Assembly: GCF_001995255.1 (NCBI RefSeq)
Contig: NZ_MUZR01000008.1
Span: 1-64,000 of the forward strand
Source: Thioalkalivibrio halophilus
GTDB taxonomy: Bacteria; Pseudomonadota; Gammaproteobacteria; Ectothiorhodospirales; Ectothiorhodospiraceae
Direction of reading: 5' to 3'
DNA length: 64,000 bases
Part shown: one piece after another, positions 54,311 through 62,439 of the stretch
Layout of the letters: every line of letters begins with the position of its first letter
Numbering within the stretch: the first letter of the stretch is position 1
Notes under the pieces: generated by a model
The model's input: the letters and a program-made list of their open reading frames with translations, nothing else
Databases searched by the model: none
Told to the model about the DNA's origin: nothing
Translations under genes and position numbers: made by a program

Positions 54311-55675
54311 ATGACAGATCGCAATAAGGCAGGTTCGTCAAAGGCACCGCTGGTATTGCGGGACGGACTTTCGCGGCGGGACTTTCTTAAACTGACCGGC
54401 GGGCTGACTGCGGCGGCAGCCGTAGGGTCTGCGCCGGCGGCGGCGCAGGCCGGTGTGCAGACCCGCGCGCGGATCGTTGTGCTGGGCGGCGGCGCCGCCG
54501 GGCTGACCGTGGCGGCGCGGTTGCGCGACCTGCTGGACGGGGCGCGCATCACCGTGGTGGAACCGAGCGAGACCCATCACTACCAGCCCGGCTGGACCCT
54601 GGTCGCGGCCGGGACCTATTCGGTCAGCGACGTGACCGCGCGCAACGAGCATTACATCCCGCGCGGCGTCGACTGGAAGAAGGACTACGTGGCCGCGGTG
54701 GATCCGGAGAGTCAGGTGGTCGAGACCGCCGGCGGGGATCGTCTGGATTACGATTTCCTGGTCGTTGCCACCGGGATCCATCTGGATTACGAGGCGATCG
54801 AAGGCCTGGAGCGCGCGGATATCGGGCAGAACGGCCTGACCAGTATCTATGCCGGCCCCGAGCAGGCGCGGCATGCGTACGAACAGACGCAGCGCCTGGG
54901 CGAGCAGGGTGGTGTGGCACGCTTCACCATTCCGAATACGCCGATCAAGTGCGCGGGTGCACCGATCAAGGCGACCCTGATCGCGGAAGACCTGCTGCGC
55001 ACGGCCGGTCACCGGGACCGGGTGGATTTCCACTATCACGTCCGTGAAGGGGCGCTGTTCAGTGTCGAACGTTTCGACGGGATGGTGCGCGACATCTATG
55101 GCGAGCGCGGAGTGGGGATCGAATCCGGATCCGTGCTGCAGGGCGTGGAGCCCGAGCTGCGCCGTGCGACCTTCGTGGATGGCGACGGCAATCGCGAGAC
55201 GGTGGACTACGACTACCTGCACGTGGTGCCGCCCATGCGCGCCCACGACTGGGTGCGCGAGGCCGGTCTGGCGGTGGAAGACGGCAGTCTGGCGGAAGGC
55301 GGCTGGCTGGCCGTGGACGACCAGACGCTGCAGCATGCCCGCTACCCGAACGTGTTCGGCGCCGGCGACGTGGTGGACACGGCGATCGGCAAGACGGCCT
55401 CCACGGTCCGGGCCCACGGGTCGGTGACCCCGGACAACCTGGTGTCGGTGCTGCAGGATCGCGAACCGCAACAGCGTTTCGACGGCTACACCTCCTGCCC
55501 GCTGATCACCGAGGTGGGCAAGGCCGCCCTGGTCGAGTTCGACTACACCCTTGAGGAGGTCCCGACCTTCGGCTTCATCGACCAGGGGCAGCCGAGCTGG
55601 ATGTGGTGGCGATTGAAGGTGCACATGATCAAGCCGCTGTACTACAACATGCTGCGCGGGCGTTACCTTCGCTGA
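54311..55675 (+). CDS. Tat-exported sulfide:quinone oxidoreductase-like flavoprotein
   Basis: A 454-residue flavoprotein with a twin-arginine signal (SRRDFLKLTGGLTAAAAVGS) and FAD-binding RIVVLGGGAAGLTVAARLRD at 54-73. Two cysteines are present: C214 in IPNTPIKCAGAPIKA and C396 in YTSCPLIT, matching the two redox cysteines of sulfide:quinone oxidoreductases; quinone-side helix residues sit at the C-terminus (WWRLKVHMIKPLYYNML). It lacks the third cysteine of classical type I enzymes. Likely role: sulfide oxidation in the periplasm with electrons to quinol, feeding the bd-type oxidase encoded next door. A flavocytochrome c-like partner is not seen. Confidence 0.8.
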   Translation: MTDRNKAGSSKAPLVLRDGLSRRDFLKLTGGLTAAAAVGSAPAAAQAGVQTRARIVVLGGGAAGLTVAARLRDLLDGARITVVEPSETHHYQPGWTLVAAGTYSVSDVTARNEHYIPRGVDWKKDYVAAVDPESQVVETAGGDRLDYDFLVVATGIHLDYEAIEGLERADIGQNGLTSIYAGPEQARHAYEQTQRLGEQGGVARFTIPNTPIKCAGAPIKATLIAEDLLRTAGHRDRVDFHYHVREGALFSVERFDGMVRDIYGERGVGIESGSVLQGVEPELRRATFVDGDGNRETVDYDYLHVVPPMRAHDWVREAGLAVEDGSLAEGGWLAVDDQTLQHARYPNVFGAGDVVDTAIGKTASTVRAHGSVTPDNLVSVLQDREPQQRFDGYTSCPLITEVGKAALVEFDYTLEEVPTFGFIDQGQPSWMWWRLKVHMIKPLYYNMLRGRYLR

Positions 55676-55744
55676 TCGCGGGCGGCGCGCCTCCGGGGGC
55701 GGGGATGCGTTAGGGTAGGGCATTCGCGAACCCCCGGGAGCGGC

Positions 55745-56542
55745 GTGGCACCCGATATTCTGTTCTATGGCGATCCCCATGGCCTCTTCGATCCCCTGAT
55801 CGAGGCGGTGGCCCGCCATCGTCCACGGGCGGTGATTCTGCTGGGGGACATGGAGCTGCGCGAACAGTCGCTGGATACCGTACTGGCGCCGTTGCGCGAA
55901 GCCGTGGCGGCGGGCGCCACGATGCCGGAGATCTACTGGATCCCCGGCAATCACGAGAGTGATACCGATGCGGCCTGGGCGCATGTGTTCGGCAGTTCCT
56001 ATGTGGCGGGCAATTTGCACGCGCGTGTCGCGGAAGTGGCCGGCCGGCCGGTAGCGGGTCTCGGCGGGGTGTTCCGTGGACGCGTCTGGTACCCGCGGGG
56101 CCCGCGCTGCAAGGCGCCGGTCTTCTTCACCCGAAACGAACATGTGGCGCAGCTCCCCGAACGCGATCGCTGGCAGGGTGCCGGGGATCGCGAGCCGGGT
56201 CTGCCCCGGCGCCATCGAACCTCCATCTATCCCGAAGACATCGAACGCCTGCGCGGGCTGCGGGCCGATATCCTGATCACCCACGAGGCGCCGTCGCCGC
56301 ATGCGAGCGGCTTCGACACCATCGACGGCCTGGCCGAGCTGCTGGGGGCCGTACTGATCGTTCACGGGCACCATCACCAGGACTACGAGGCATATACCCC
56401 GGACGGGGTGCGGGTGCGCGGTGTCGGGCGGGCCGGGGTGGTCGGCCTGTATCCGGACGGCCGGCTGGAGACCCTGACGCCCGGCACGGGGGGCCCTGAC
56501 GCGTCCGGTCAGGAGCCCGCCGCTTCCGGGAGAGCGTCGTGA
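55745..56542 (+). CDS. metallophosphoesterase
   Basis: A 265-residue calcineurin-like phosphoesterase with all metal motifs: YGDPHG (D-x-H), LLGDME, IPGNHES, and at the end HEAPSPH and VHGHHHQDYEAY. It starts at a GTG (55745) after GGGAGCGG. Substrate not predictable; a protein or nucleotide phosphatase role is possible. Confidence 0.8.
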   Translation: MAPDILFYGDPHGLFDPLIEAVARHRPRAVILLGDMELREQSLDTVLAPLREAVAAGATMPEIYWIPGNHESDTDAAWAHVFGSSYVAGNLHARVAEVAGRPVAGLGGVFRGRVWYPRGPRCKAPVFFTRNEHVAQLPERDRWQGAGDREPGLPRRHRTSIYPEDIERLRGLRADILITHEAPSPHASGFDTIDGLAELLGAVLIVHGHHHQDYEAYTPDGVRVRGVGRAGVVGLYPDGRLETLTPGTGGPDASGQEPAASGRAS

Positions 56543-56563
56543 GTGCAGTGCGTCCGTGGTAAT

Positions 56564-56974
56564 CTAACGATGGTGTTCGCCCGCCCGCTCCGGCTGAAAC
56601 AGCACCTTGTCGATGCGCACGTGCATCACGCCCCCGCCCGGACGCGGCCACTCGATCTCCTCGCCTTCCGAGAGTCCGAGCAGGGCACTGCCCACCGGCG
56701 CCATGATCGACAGCGTCTGCCCGCTGTCATCCATGTCACGCGGGTAGACCAGGGTCATGGTGAATTCCTCCCCGGATTCCACCACCCGGAAGCGCACGCT
56801 GGAGTTCATGGTTACGACCGACGCCGGCATCTCGTGCGAGTCCACCACCCGCGCACGATCCAGTTCGGCTTCCAGCTCCGTTCTGCCGGGCCACTCCTCC
56901 GCGGACACGGATTCCAGCAACTGGTCCAGCCGCTCCATGTCGGTTGCCGAAACAACGATCTCGGGCTTGTCCAC
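56564..56974 (-). CDS. rnk: Rnk, nucleoside diphosphate kinase regulator
   Basis: A 136-residue Rnk/GreA-like protein: coiled-coil start (IVVSATDMERLDQLLESVSA) and GreA/B C-terminal fold (VRFRVVESGEEFTMTLVYPR, PVGSALLGLSEGEEIEWPRP). It binds RNA polymerase and affects nucleotide metabolism. Convergent with the phosphoesterase gene. Confidence 0.9.
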   Translation of the reverse strand: MDKPEIVVSATDMERLDQLLESVSAEEWPGRTELEAELDRARVVDSHEMPASVVTMNSSVRFRVVESGEEFTMTLVYPRDMDDSGQTLSIMAPVGSALLGLSEGEEIEWPRPGGGVMHVRIDKVLFQPERAGEHHR

Positions 56975-57237
56975 AACTCCACCTCTCGAGGCCGGTCAAC
57001 GCCACTGCGGTGACCGGTAAAGCATGCAGGGAAAAGGCCGCCGGGAAGCCGACGGACACCACATACCGGGGACGCTGGCGGCCCGGCGGGACACGCGGAT
57101 GCGGTGCCTCTGACGACCGATTCTGGGGTCGAATGACGCAAAAGACAAACCCGGAAGCACGATGTGATCCGTATCAAGGCCACACGGCCGTCGAACTGCT
57201 ACACAGGGGAAGACGTTCTGTACCCGGGAGCCCCTGC

Positions 57238-57783
57238 ATGAATCTCCAGATGAACGAGCCATTACCCGGTTTCGACCGTCCCGTCGAGGTCCTGCGCGCC
57301 TGCCATCGACGCCTCAGGGGCTGCCTGGAGACGCTCGAACGCTTGCATGCGCACGTCCCGGAACACGGCGCGGATGCCGAGGCCCAGGCCGCGGCCCAGC
57401 GGCTGCTGAAATATTTCCATGCCTCCGCACCGCATCATCACGCCGACGAGGACGAGGACCTGTTCCCGCGGCTCAGGAGCCTGGGCGATCAGCCCGACTG
57501 CCATCCCCAGCTGCCCGACTGGCTGGACCGTCTTACCGCGGAGCACGAAACGCTGGAAAATGGCTGGTCCCGCCTGGAGCCGGACCTGCTCGACATCGCC
57601 GAAGGACGCGATGCCCCGCTGGAGGGGGCCGCGGAATGGATCGAACAATACCGCCGCCATCTGTCCCTCGAGGACGAGGCCGTGCTGCCCCTGGCCGAAC
57701 ACCTGCTGGACGCCGATCAGTGCCGCGCCATCGGCGAAGCCATGGCTCGCCGGCGCGACCTGGACCCCGAACCCCATGACTGA
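57238..57783 (+). CDS. hemerythrin-domain protein, copy 1
   Basis: A 181-residue four-helix hemerythrin-like protein with the metal-binding pattern: H in RACHRRLRG, HHHADEDEDLFPRL near 66-80, H in TAEHETLENGW and YRRHLSLEDEAVLPLAEHLL. Probably a di-iron protein sensing or storing oxygen or NO. It overlaps the next gene by 8 bp. It is clearly paralogous to the gene at 58578-59123 on the other strand. Confidence 0.85.
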   Translation: MNLQMNEPLPGFDRPVEVLRACHRRLRGCLETLERLHAHVPEHGADAEAQAAAQRLLKYFHASAPHHHADEDEDLFPRLRSLGDQPDCHPQLPDWLDRLTAEHETLENGWSRLEPDLLDIAEGRDAPLEGAAEWIEQYRRHLSLEDEAVLPLAEHLLDADQCRAIGEAMARRRDLDPEPHD

Positions 57784-58540
57784 TTTCACCCTGGACCTGC
57801 GCGGACTGGGCGACCACGCCCATACCCGCGCCTACTACACCCTGCGCGAACTCGGCCCCGGCCAGACCTTCGACGTACTGGTAGAGGAAGAGCCCGAACT
57901 GCTGATGGCCGCCGTCGCGCAGCAGCTGCGCCACGCCATCCACTGGGAAACCGTAAAAGCCGGGCCACCGCTGTGGACCCTGCGCGTGCGCCGGCGCGAC
58001 GACACCGAACCCGTCGACCTGGTCGACCTCCTCACTCGTGACCACCTGCGCATCGACCGCCTGTTCGCCAGCGCCCTTCACCGGGTCAATGCCGGCGATG
58101 CCGAGGGTGCCGCTCCGGCATTCCACGCCTATGTGGCCGGACTGCGACGCCACGTTCACGTGGAGAATGAACTGATCGTTCCGCTGCTTGATCTGCCGCG
58201 CCATCCGGGCGGAGACGACCCGACGTCCATCATGCTGCGCGAACATGACGAACTGCTGGATCAGACCGCGATGCTGGAACACGAATTCTCCGAGGGGGTC
58301 GACGAACCCGGGGTCATCGCGCCCTTCTTCGCCCTGATCTCGGGCGGACTGGCCAAGCACGAAGGGCGCGAGGAACAGAACCTGTTCCCGCACTGGAGCA
58401 GGCGCCTGAAGGAACAACCCGACGTATCCCGCGAGCTCTTCGACAAGGCCCGACACATGCTCGTCGTCCCCGGCGACGAATCCGAAGATGCCGCCGACTC
58501 CGGCGGGCCGCAGAACCCGCCGGAGTCGGGGAAGGGTTAA
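57776..58540 (+). CDS. DUF2249-hemerythrin fusion protein
   Basis: A 254-residue protein: residues 1-75 form a DUF2249 (TusA-like) unit (LDLRGLGDHAHTRAYYTLRE, then PPLWTLRVRRRD); 80-230 form a hemerythrin domain (LTRDHLRIDRLF, GLRRHVHVENELIVPLLDL, REHDELLDQTAML, AKHEGREEQNLFPHW). DUF2249-hemerythrin combinations are found in denitrifiers and are thought to respond to NO. The TusA-like unit has no cysteine in the usual place. Confidence 0.83.
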   Translation: MTDFTLDLRGLGDHAHTRAYYTLRELGPGQTFDVLVEEEPELLMAAVAQQLRHAIHWETVKAGPPLWTLRVRRRDDTEPVDLVDLLTRDHLRIDRLFASALHRVNAGDAEGAAPAFHAYVAGLRRHVHVENELIVPLLDLPRHPGGDDPTSIMLREHDELLDQTAMLEHEFSEGVDEPGVIAPFFALISGGLAKHEGREEQNLFPHWSRRLKEQPDVSRELFDKARHMLVVPGDESEDAADSGGPQNPPESGKG

Positions 58541-58559
58541 AGAAAGGTTGGTTTAACCC
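58534..58559. terminator. hairpin between convergent hemerythrin genes
   Basis: GGGTTAAA, 10-nt loop, TTTAACCC: an 8-bp perfect stem that includes the stop codon of the fusion gene. It lies between convergent genes. Confidence 0.5.
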
Positions 58560-58577
58560 GCTCCCGTTCCGGAGGGG

Positions 58578-59123
58578 TCAGGCACGGCATTCAATTTCGA
58601 TGTCACGCCGGCGAGCCATGGCTTCGCCGATGGCGCGGCACTGATCGGCGTCCAGCAGGTGCTCGGCCAGGGGCAGCACGGCCTGTTCCTTGAGGCTCAG
58701 GTGCCGGCGATAGCGGGCGACCCATTCCGGGGCTCCCGCGAGGGAAGCGGGGCGGCCTTCGGCGATGTCCAGCAGGTCCGGCTCCAGCCGGGCCCAGACC
58801 CTTTCGAGGGCCTCGTGATCCGCGGTCAGGCTGTCCAGCCAGGCGGGGAGCTGAGGGTGAGACGCCGGATGGTCGCCCAGGCGCTTGAGCCTCGGGAACA
58901 GGTCCTCGTACTCGTCGGCATGATGGTGCGGAGCGGCCGAATAAAAATAATGCAGCAGGCGCTGGGCGGCGGCCTGGGCCGTGGCATCCGCTCCGTGTTC
59001 CGGGACGTGAGCATGCAGGTGTTCCAGCCGCTCCAGACAGGCCAGCAGGCGGCGGTGACAGGTACGCAGGACCTCCAGAGGACGGTTAAACCCGGGGAAG
59101 GGTTCGTTGATCATCAGATCCAT
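58578..59123 (-). CDS. hemerythrin-domain protein, copy 2 (inverted paralogue)
   Basis: A 181-residue protein nearly collinear with copy 1: same length, same EVLRTCHRRLLACLERLEHL start, SAAPHHHADEYEDLFPRL, TADHEALE, and identical AEHLLDADQCRAIGEAMARR end. All metal ligands are kept. It faces copy 1, so the pair is an inverted duplication around the DUF2249 fusion gene. Confidence 0.85.
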   Translation of the reverse strand: MDLMINEPFPGFNRPLEVLRTCHRRLLACLERLEHLHAHVPEHGADATAQAAAQRLLHYFYSAAPHHHADEYEDLFPRLKRLGDHPASHPQLPAWLDSLTADHEALERVWARLEPDLLDIAEGRPASLAGAPEWVARYRRHLSLKEQAVLPLAEHLLDADQCRAIGEAMARRRDIEIECRA

Positions 59124-59296
59124 GGGTTTACCTCAGCGTGCTGATTCGGGGTTTGCGGACGGGGGGGCGGGCATGAATATCCAGCCAGGCCCTTCGAGGA
59201 GGGGGCCAGGCCGGCCGCCGGCACCATCTGGACGCGGGCGGCGAACGGGATGGTCCCGGCATAGCCGAGCATGAGCGTGAAAGGTTTTTTTTTCAT
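59114..59296 (-). pseudogene. short remnant resembling a DUF3429 N-terminus
   Basis: A 60-residue frame beginning KKKPFTLMLGYAGTIPFAAR, which is like the start of DUF3429 membrane proteins (LGYAGLIPF), but the remaining helices are missing and the rest is proline-rich. It overlaps the start of hemerythrin copy 2 by 10 bp. It has a weak GAGG site. Probably a truncated gene; a small functional peptide is possible. Confidence 0.3.
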
Positions 59297-59453
59297 AATG
59301 CATGCCTCGTCGTGTGTCCCTGTGCGGGGTGGGTTCGGGATATTTCCTGGGCAGGGGCAGGGCCGATGATCACGACTCGCTTCCCCGTGCCGGGACGAGA
59401 ATGCATTTGTGTCGGTGTGGGTTCTGTTCGGTGCCGCACACAAGGAGCGGGCC

Positions 59454-61085
59454 TTATCCCCAGTACCCCTGGCGAAACCAGCCCCCATTGCGCAGGCAGC
59501 GAAACAGCCAGATCCAGCGGCCGCGGACATCGCGGGTCAGGGCATAGTCGCGGCGTCGGTCGTTCTCCCGGTCCCACCAGCCGTTTTCCAGCCGCCCCAG
59601 TGGCTGGGTGTCGCCGCTTCGGGGTGCCGGCACCGGCTCCGGGGCATGTACCCACAGGGCCGTACCGCAAGCTTGCTGCGCGGGGCTGGGGGGATGTGTG
59701 GCGGTGTCCGGCCCCGGCCGCATGGCGGCGAACACGGGTTCCTGCGCATCTTCCGGGGCCGGGGTGCCGCGGTTGACCAGGCGTCCGACCTGTTGCGCCC
59801 CCAGACGCGCGCGCAGGCGTGCGAGCACGGCGGGCAGGTGCCTGGGGTGGCCGGCGCCGTGCCCGGCATCGTCGTGGTCCCCGGCGGGGTCTCCGGTCAG
59901 TAGCCCGTCATCGGTGGCGGGCGGCTCGAGCAGTTCGGCCGAGTGCAGGCGCAGGCCGATAACCGGGGCCTGCAGGGTCTCGCGCTCCAGCCGCGTCTGC
60001 CACAGGCTCAGCCAGTCCGCCGCACGGATGCCCGGCTGCCCGCGCTCCAGATTCAGGCGGGTGGTGTCCTCCCGATGCTGCAGATCCAGCTGCATGCCCT
60101 GCAGGCTCAGGGCCCGGCCGCGCAGTTGCTGCTCGGCCTGCTGCAGCAGGCGCCGCAAGGGGAAGACCAGGGCCGTACTCGCACGGATCTCGTGATCCAG
60201 ACGCAGGGTGAGTTCCAGGGTCGCCGGCGGGACGAAACGCGGCAGGGTTTCGCAGGCATCGCCCAGCAGACGGTCGATGGTCTGCAGCAGGTCCGGCCCG
60301 TGGCGCCGGGCCAGCTCCGCGCGGGGCAGGCGCAGCAGCTCGCCGAACACCCGCAGCCCGGTGGCCTGCAGGGCCTCGCGGGTGGTTGCGGGCAGAGGCA
60401 GGGTGCCCAGCGGGAAGCGAGCCAGGCTGCGACGCAGGGCATCACGGTCCTCGGGAATCTCCGGGTGCCGGTGCGCGGCGAGCAGCCGCGCAGCGGCCGG
60501 GCTGCGGGCCATGCCGGTGCGCGGCTGGAAACCCAGTTCGCGCAGCACCGCCTCTGCCCGTTCGCGCAGGGCCGGCAGCCCGCCGAACAGGCGCCGGCTG
60601 CGCCCGACCTCGAGCAGGATGCGCTGTGCTCCGGGTTCGGGATGCACGTGGTCGCTGAACTGCAGCAGGGCGGCGGCGAGCTGGTGAATCTCGCGCGCGC
60701 GGGCCACCGGATCGTCCTCGATCAGTTCCGGGGTGTCCAGCAGGGCCAGGGCATCGCCCAGGGGCATGCCCGGGCGGGCGCCGGCGCGGCGCGCGGCACG
60801 GTTGGCGGCATGCACCCGGGGTCGTTCCCCGCGTTCCACGATCAGCAGGGGATGCTGCGCGAGACGGTCGGCATCCGCGTGGTGGCGGGCCTGGAGGTCC
60901 AGGGCCAGATGCGGGAGCTGGATGGCCAGCCAGCACTCCGGGGCCCCCGGCGCGGCGTTCGGGGACGGGGCGGGTGCAGAATCGCGGGGCAGCTCCGGGA
61001 GCCCCGGAAGCAGCTGCAGGGCGGGGCCCGAAGGGCCGCGGTCGCGGGCGGGCGCCGGTTGCGACGGGTGCGCGTCCGGGATCAC
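59454..61085 (-). CDS. imuB: ImuB, Y-family polymerase-like mutagenesis protein
   Basis: A 543-residue Y-family-like protein of the SOS mutasome. Visible: AIQLPHLALDLQARHHADAD, RRAGARPGMPLGDALALL, PEPGAQRILLEVGRSRRLFG and the little-finger-like region. In place of catalytic acidic residues of DinB it has LPHLALDL and LLEVGRS, as in ImuB proteins that lack polymerase activity. GTG start at 61085 overlaps the imuA stop (GTGA). Works with ImuA and DnaE2; the dnaE2 gene should follow but is not in the expected place. Confidence 0.87.
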   Translation of the reverse strand: MIPDAHPSQPAPARDRGPSGPALQLLPGLPELPRDSAPAPSPNAAPGAPECWLAIQLPHLALDLQARHHADADRLAQHPLLIVERGERPRVHAANRAARRAGARPGMPLGDALALLDTPELIEDDPVARAREIHQLAAALLQFSDHVHPEPGAQRILLEVGRSRRLFGGLPALRERAEAVLRELGFQPRTGMARSPAAARLLAAHRHPEIPEDRDALRRSLARFPLGTLPLPATTREALQATGLRVFGELLRLPRAELARRHGPDLLQTIDRLLGDACETLPRFVPPATLELTLRLDHEIRASTALVFPLRRLLQQAEQQLRGRALSLQGMQLDLQHREDTTRLNLERGQPGIRAADWLSLWQTRLERETLQAPVIGLRLHSAELLEPPATDDGLLTGDPAGDHDDAGHGAGHPRHLPAVLARLRARLGAQQVGRLVNRGTPAPEDAQEPVFAAMRPGPDTATHPPSPAQQACGTALWVHAPEPVPAPRSGDTQPLGRLENGWWDRENDRRRDYALTRDVRGRWIWLFRCLRNGGWFRQGYWG

Positions 61086-61735
61086 GGGGCGTCCTCCGCG
61101 GGGGGCGGGTGTGCAACGGAGATATCCAGCGGCCGACCGCGTCGGTGCTGTGCGCCGTTGCCCTTGAGAAAGTGCAGGCGCAGGTCCCGGCCATGTGGCT
61201 GCCACTGCAGGCGCTGATGCGCTGGCGAGGGCTGTTCGGCCGCCTGCGGCGGACGGTAGAGCACGGCACAGGCGCGGCTTTCGCCGGCCGCCAGGCGCAG
61301 ACGCCGCAGGCGCGCGGTTTCCGCAGGGCCGTGGATCCAGACCAGCAGTGCGCCAAAGGCCGGGTCACGCAGGCACTGTTCCGCGCTCCACAGGCGTTCG
61401 GGGTCCTGTTCGGCCTGCACCAGCAGGACCCGCTCCGGGGGAATGCCCAGCTGCTGCCAGCCGGGCAGCCAGGGGGTGGCCGGCGGGCCGATCAGGGCGA
61501 TCCACAGCCGCGCGCGCGCGCAGGCGGCGAGCATCGGGACCAGCAGGCGGGTCTCGCCGCTGCCGAAGGGCGCGCCCAGCAGTTCCACCAGCTGGCCGCG
61601 CGGCCAGCCGCCGCCCAGGGCCTTTTCCAGTTCGGGCGTGCCCGCCGGCCAGACCGCGTCGCCACTGACGGGGGCGCCCTGGCGGCCGCGCCACAGGGCC
61701 GGGTGTTCCAGCAGCGAGTCCAGGGCGCGGGTCAT
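61082..61735 (-). CDS. imuA: ImuA, SOS mutasome RecA-like protein
   Basis: A 217-residue ImuA (SulA-like/RecA-fold): [40 protein letters not shown] in the Walker A place, [17 protein letters not shown]. It overlaps lexA (ATGA) upstream and imuB downstream. Part of DNA damage-induced translesion synthesis. Confidence 0.88.
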   Translation of the reverse strand: MTRALDSLLEHPALWRGRQGAPVSGDAVWPAGTPELEKALGGGWPRGQLVELLGAPFGSGETRLLVPMLAACARARLWIALIGPPATPWLPGWQQLGIPPERVLLVQAEQDPERLWSAEQCLRDPAFGALLVWIHGPAETARLRRLRLAAGESRACAVLYRPPQAAEQPSPAHQRLQWQPHGRDLRLHFLKGNGAQHRRGRPLDISVAHPPPAEDAP

Positions 61736-62376
61736 TCGCCTTCCAGATTTCGCAGTACCCCTACGCCGATCCCCTCGATCGCGAGTTCGCGGCGTTCGGG
61801 ATCGACCTCGATGGGGCTGAAATCGGGGTTTTCGGGCAGCAGACGGATCCGCGAACCATCGCGCCGGAAGCGCTTGACCGTGACCTCGTCCTCGATGCGC
61901 GCGACCACGATCTGCCCCTCCCGGGCCTCCGGGGTGCGGCGCACGGCCAGCAGGTCGCCGTCGAGGATACCGGCATCGCGCATGCTTTCGCCGTGTACCC
62001 GCAGCAGGTAGTCGGGACGAGCCCGGAACAGTGCGTCACCGAGATGGTAGTGCCCCTCGATGTGTTCGGTGGCCAGCAGCGGCGAGCCGGCGGCGACGTG
62101 GCCGACCAGGGGGATGCCGTCCGCTCCCGAGGGCGTGGCGGGCGAGGGGCGCGTGTCGGGAGGCAGGCGGATCCCGCGGGCCGCCCCGCCCACCAGTTCG
62201 ATCGCACCCTTGCGCGCCAGGGCCTTGAGGTGGCATTCCGCCGCATGGGGCGAGCGGAAACCGAAGGCCGTGGCGATCTCGTTGCGCGTGGGCGCGGTGC
62301 CCTGGGTGGTGACCACCTCGGTGATGTAGTCGAGGATGGCCTGCTGGCGCGGGGTAAGCGAGGGGTCGGACGACAC
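61732..62376 (-). CDS. lexA: LexA repressor
   Basis: A 214-residue LexA: N-terminal winged helix ([40 protein letters not shown]), cleavage site A96-G97 in HVAAGSP, catalytic S131 in [10 protein letters not shown] and K168 in EVTVKRFRR. It heads the operon lexA-imuA-imuB and sits 15 nt below a perfect SOS box, so it controls itself and the two mutagenesis genes. Confidence 0.95.
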   Translation of the reverse strand: MSSDPSLTPRQQAILDYITEVVTTQGTAPTRNEIATAFGFRSPHAAECHLKALARKGAIELVGGAARGIRLPPDTRPSPATPSGADGIPLVGHVAAGSPLLATEHIEGHYHLGDALFRARPDYLLRVHGESMRDAGILDGDLLAVRRTPEAREGQIVVARIEDEVTVKRFRRDGSRIRLLPENPDFSPIEVDPERRELAIEGIGVGVLRNLEGE

Positions 62377-62391
62377 GAGGGCAGCTCCGGA

Positions 62392-62411
62392 TACTGTTCA
62401 TAATTACAGTA
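62392..62411 (-). promoter_or_regulatory. LexA (SOS) box
   Basis: TACTGTTCATAATTACAGTA, a full match to TACTG-N10-CAGTA with core CTGT-N8-ACAG at 62394-62409, only 15 nt upstream of the lexA start. Binding here would cover the transcription start. Confidence 0.93.
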
Positions 62412-62439
62412 ACCGGAGGGCGCCCGGGTCGGCAAGCGG

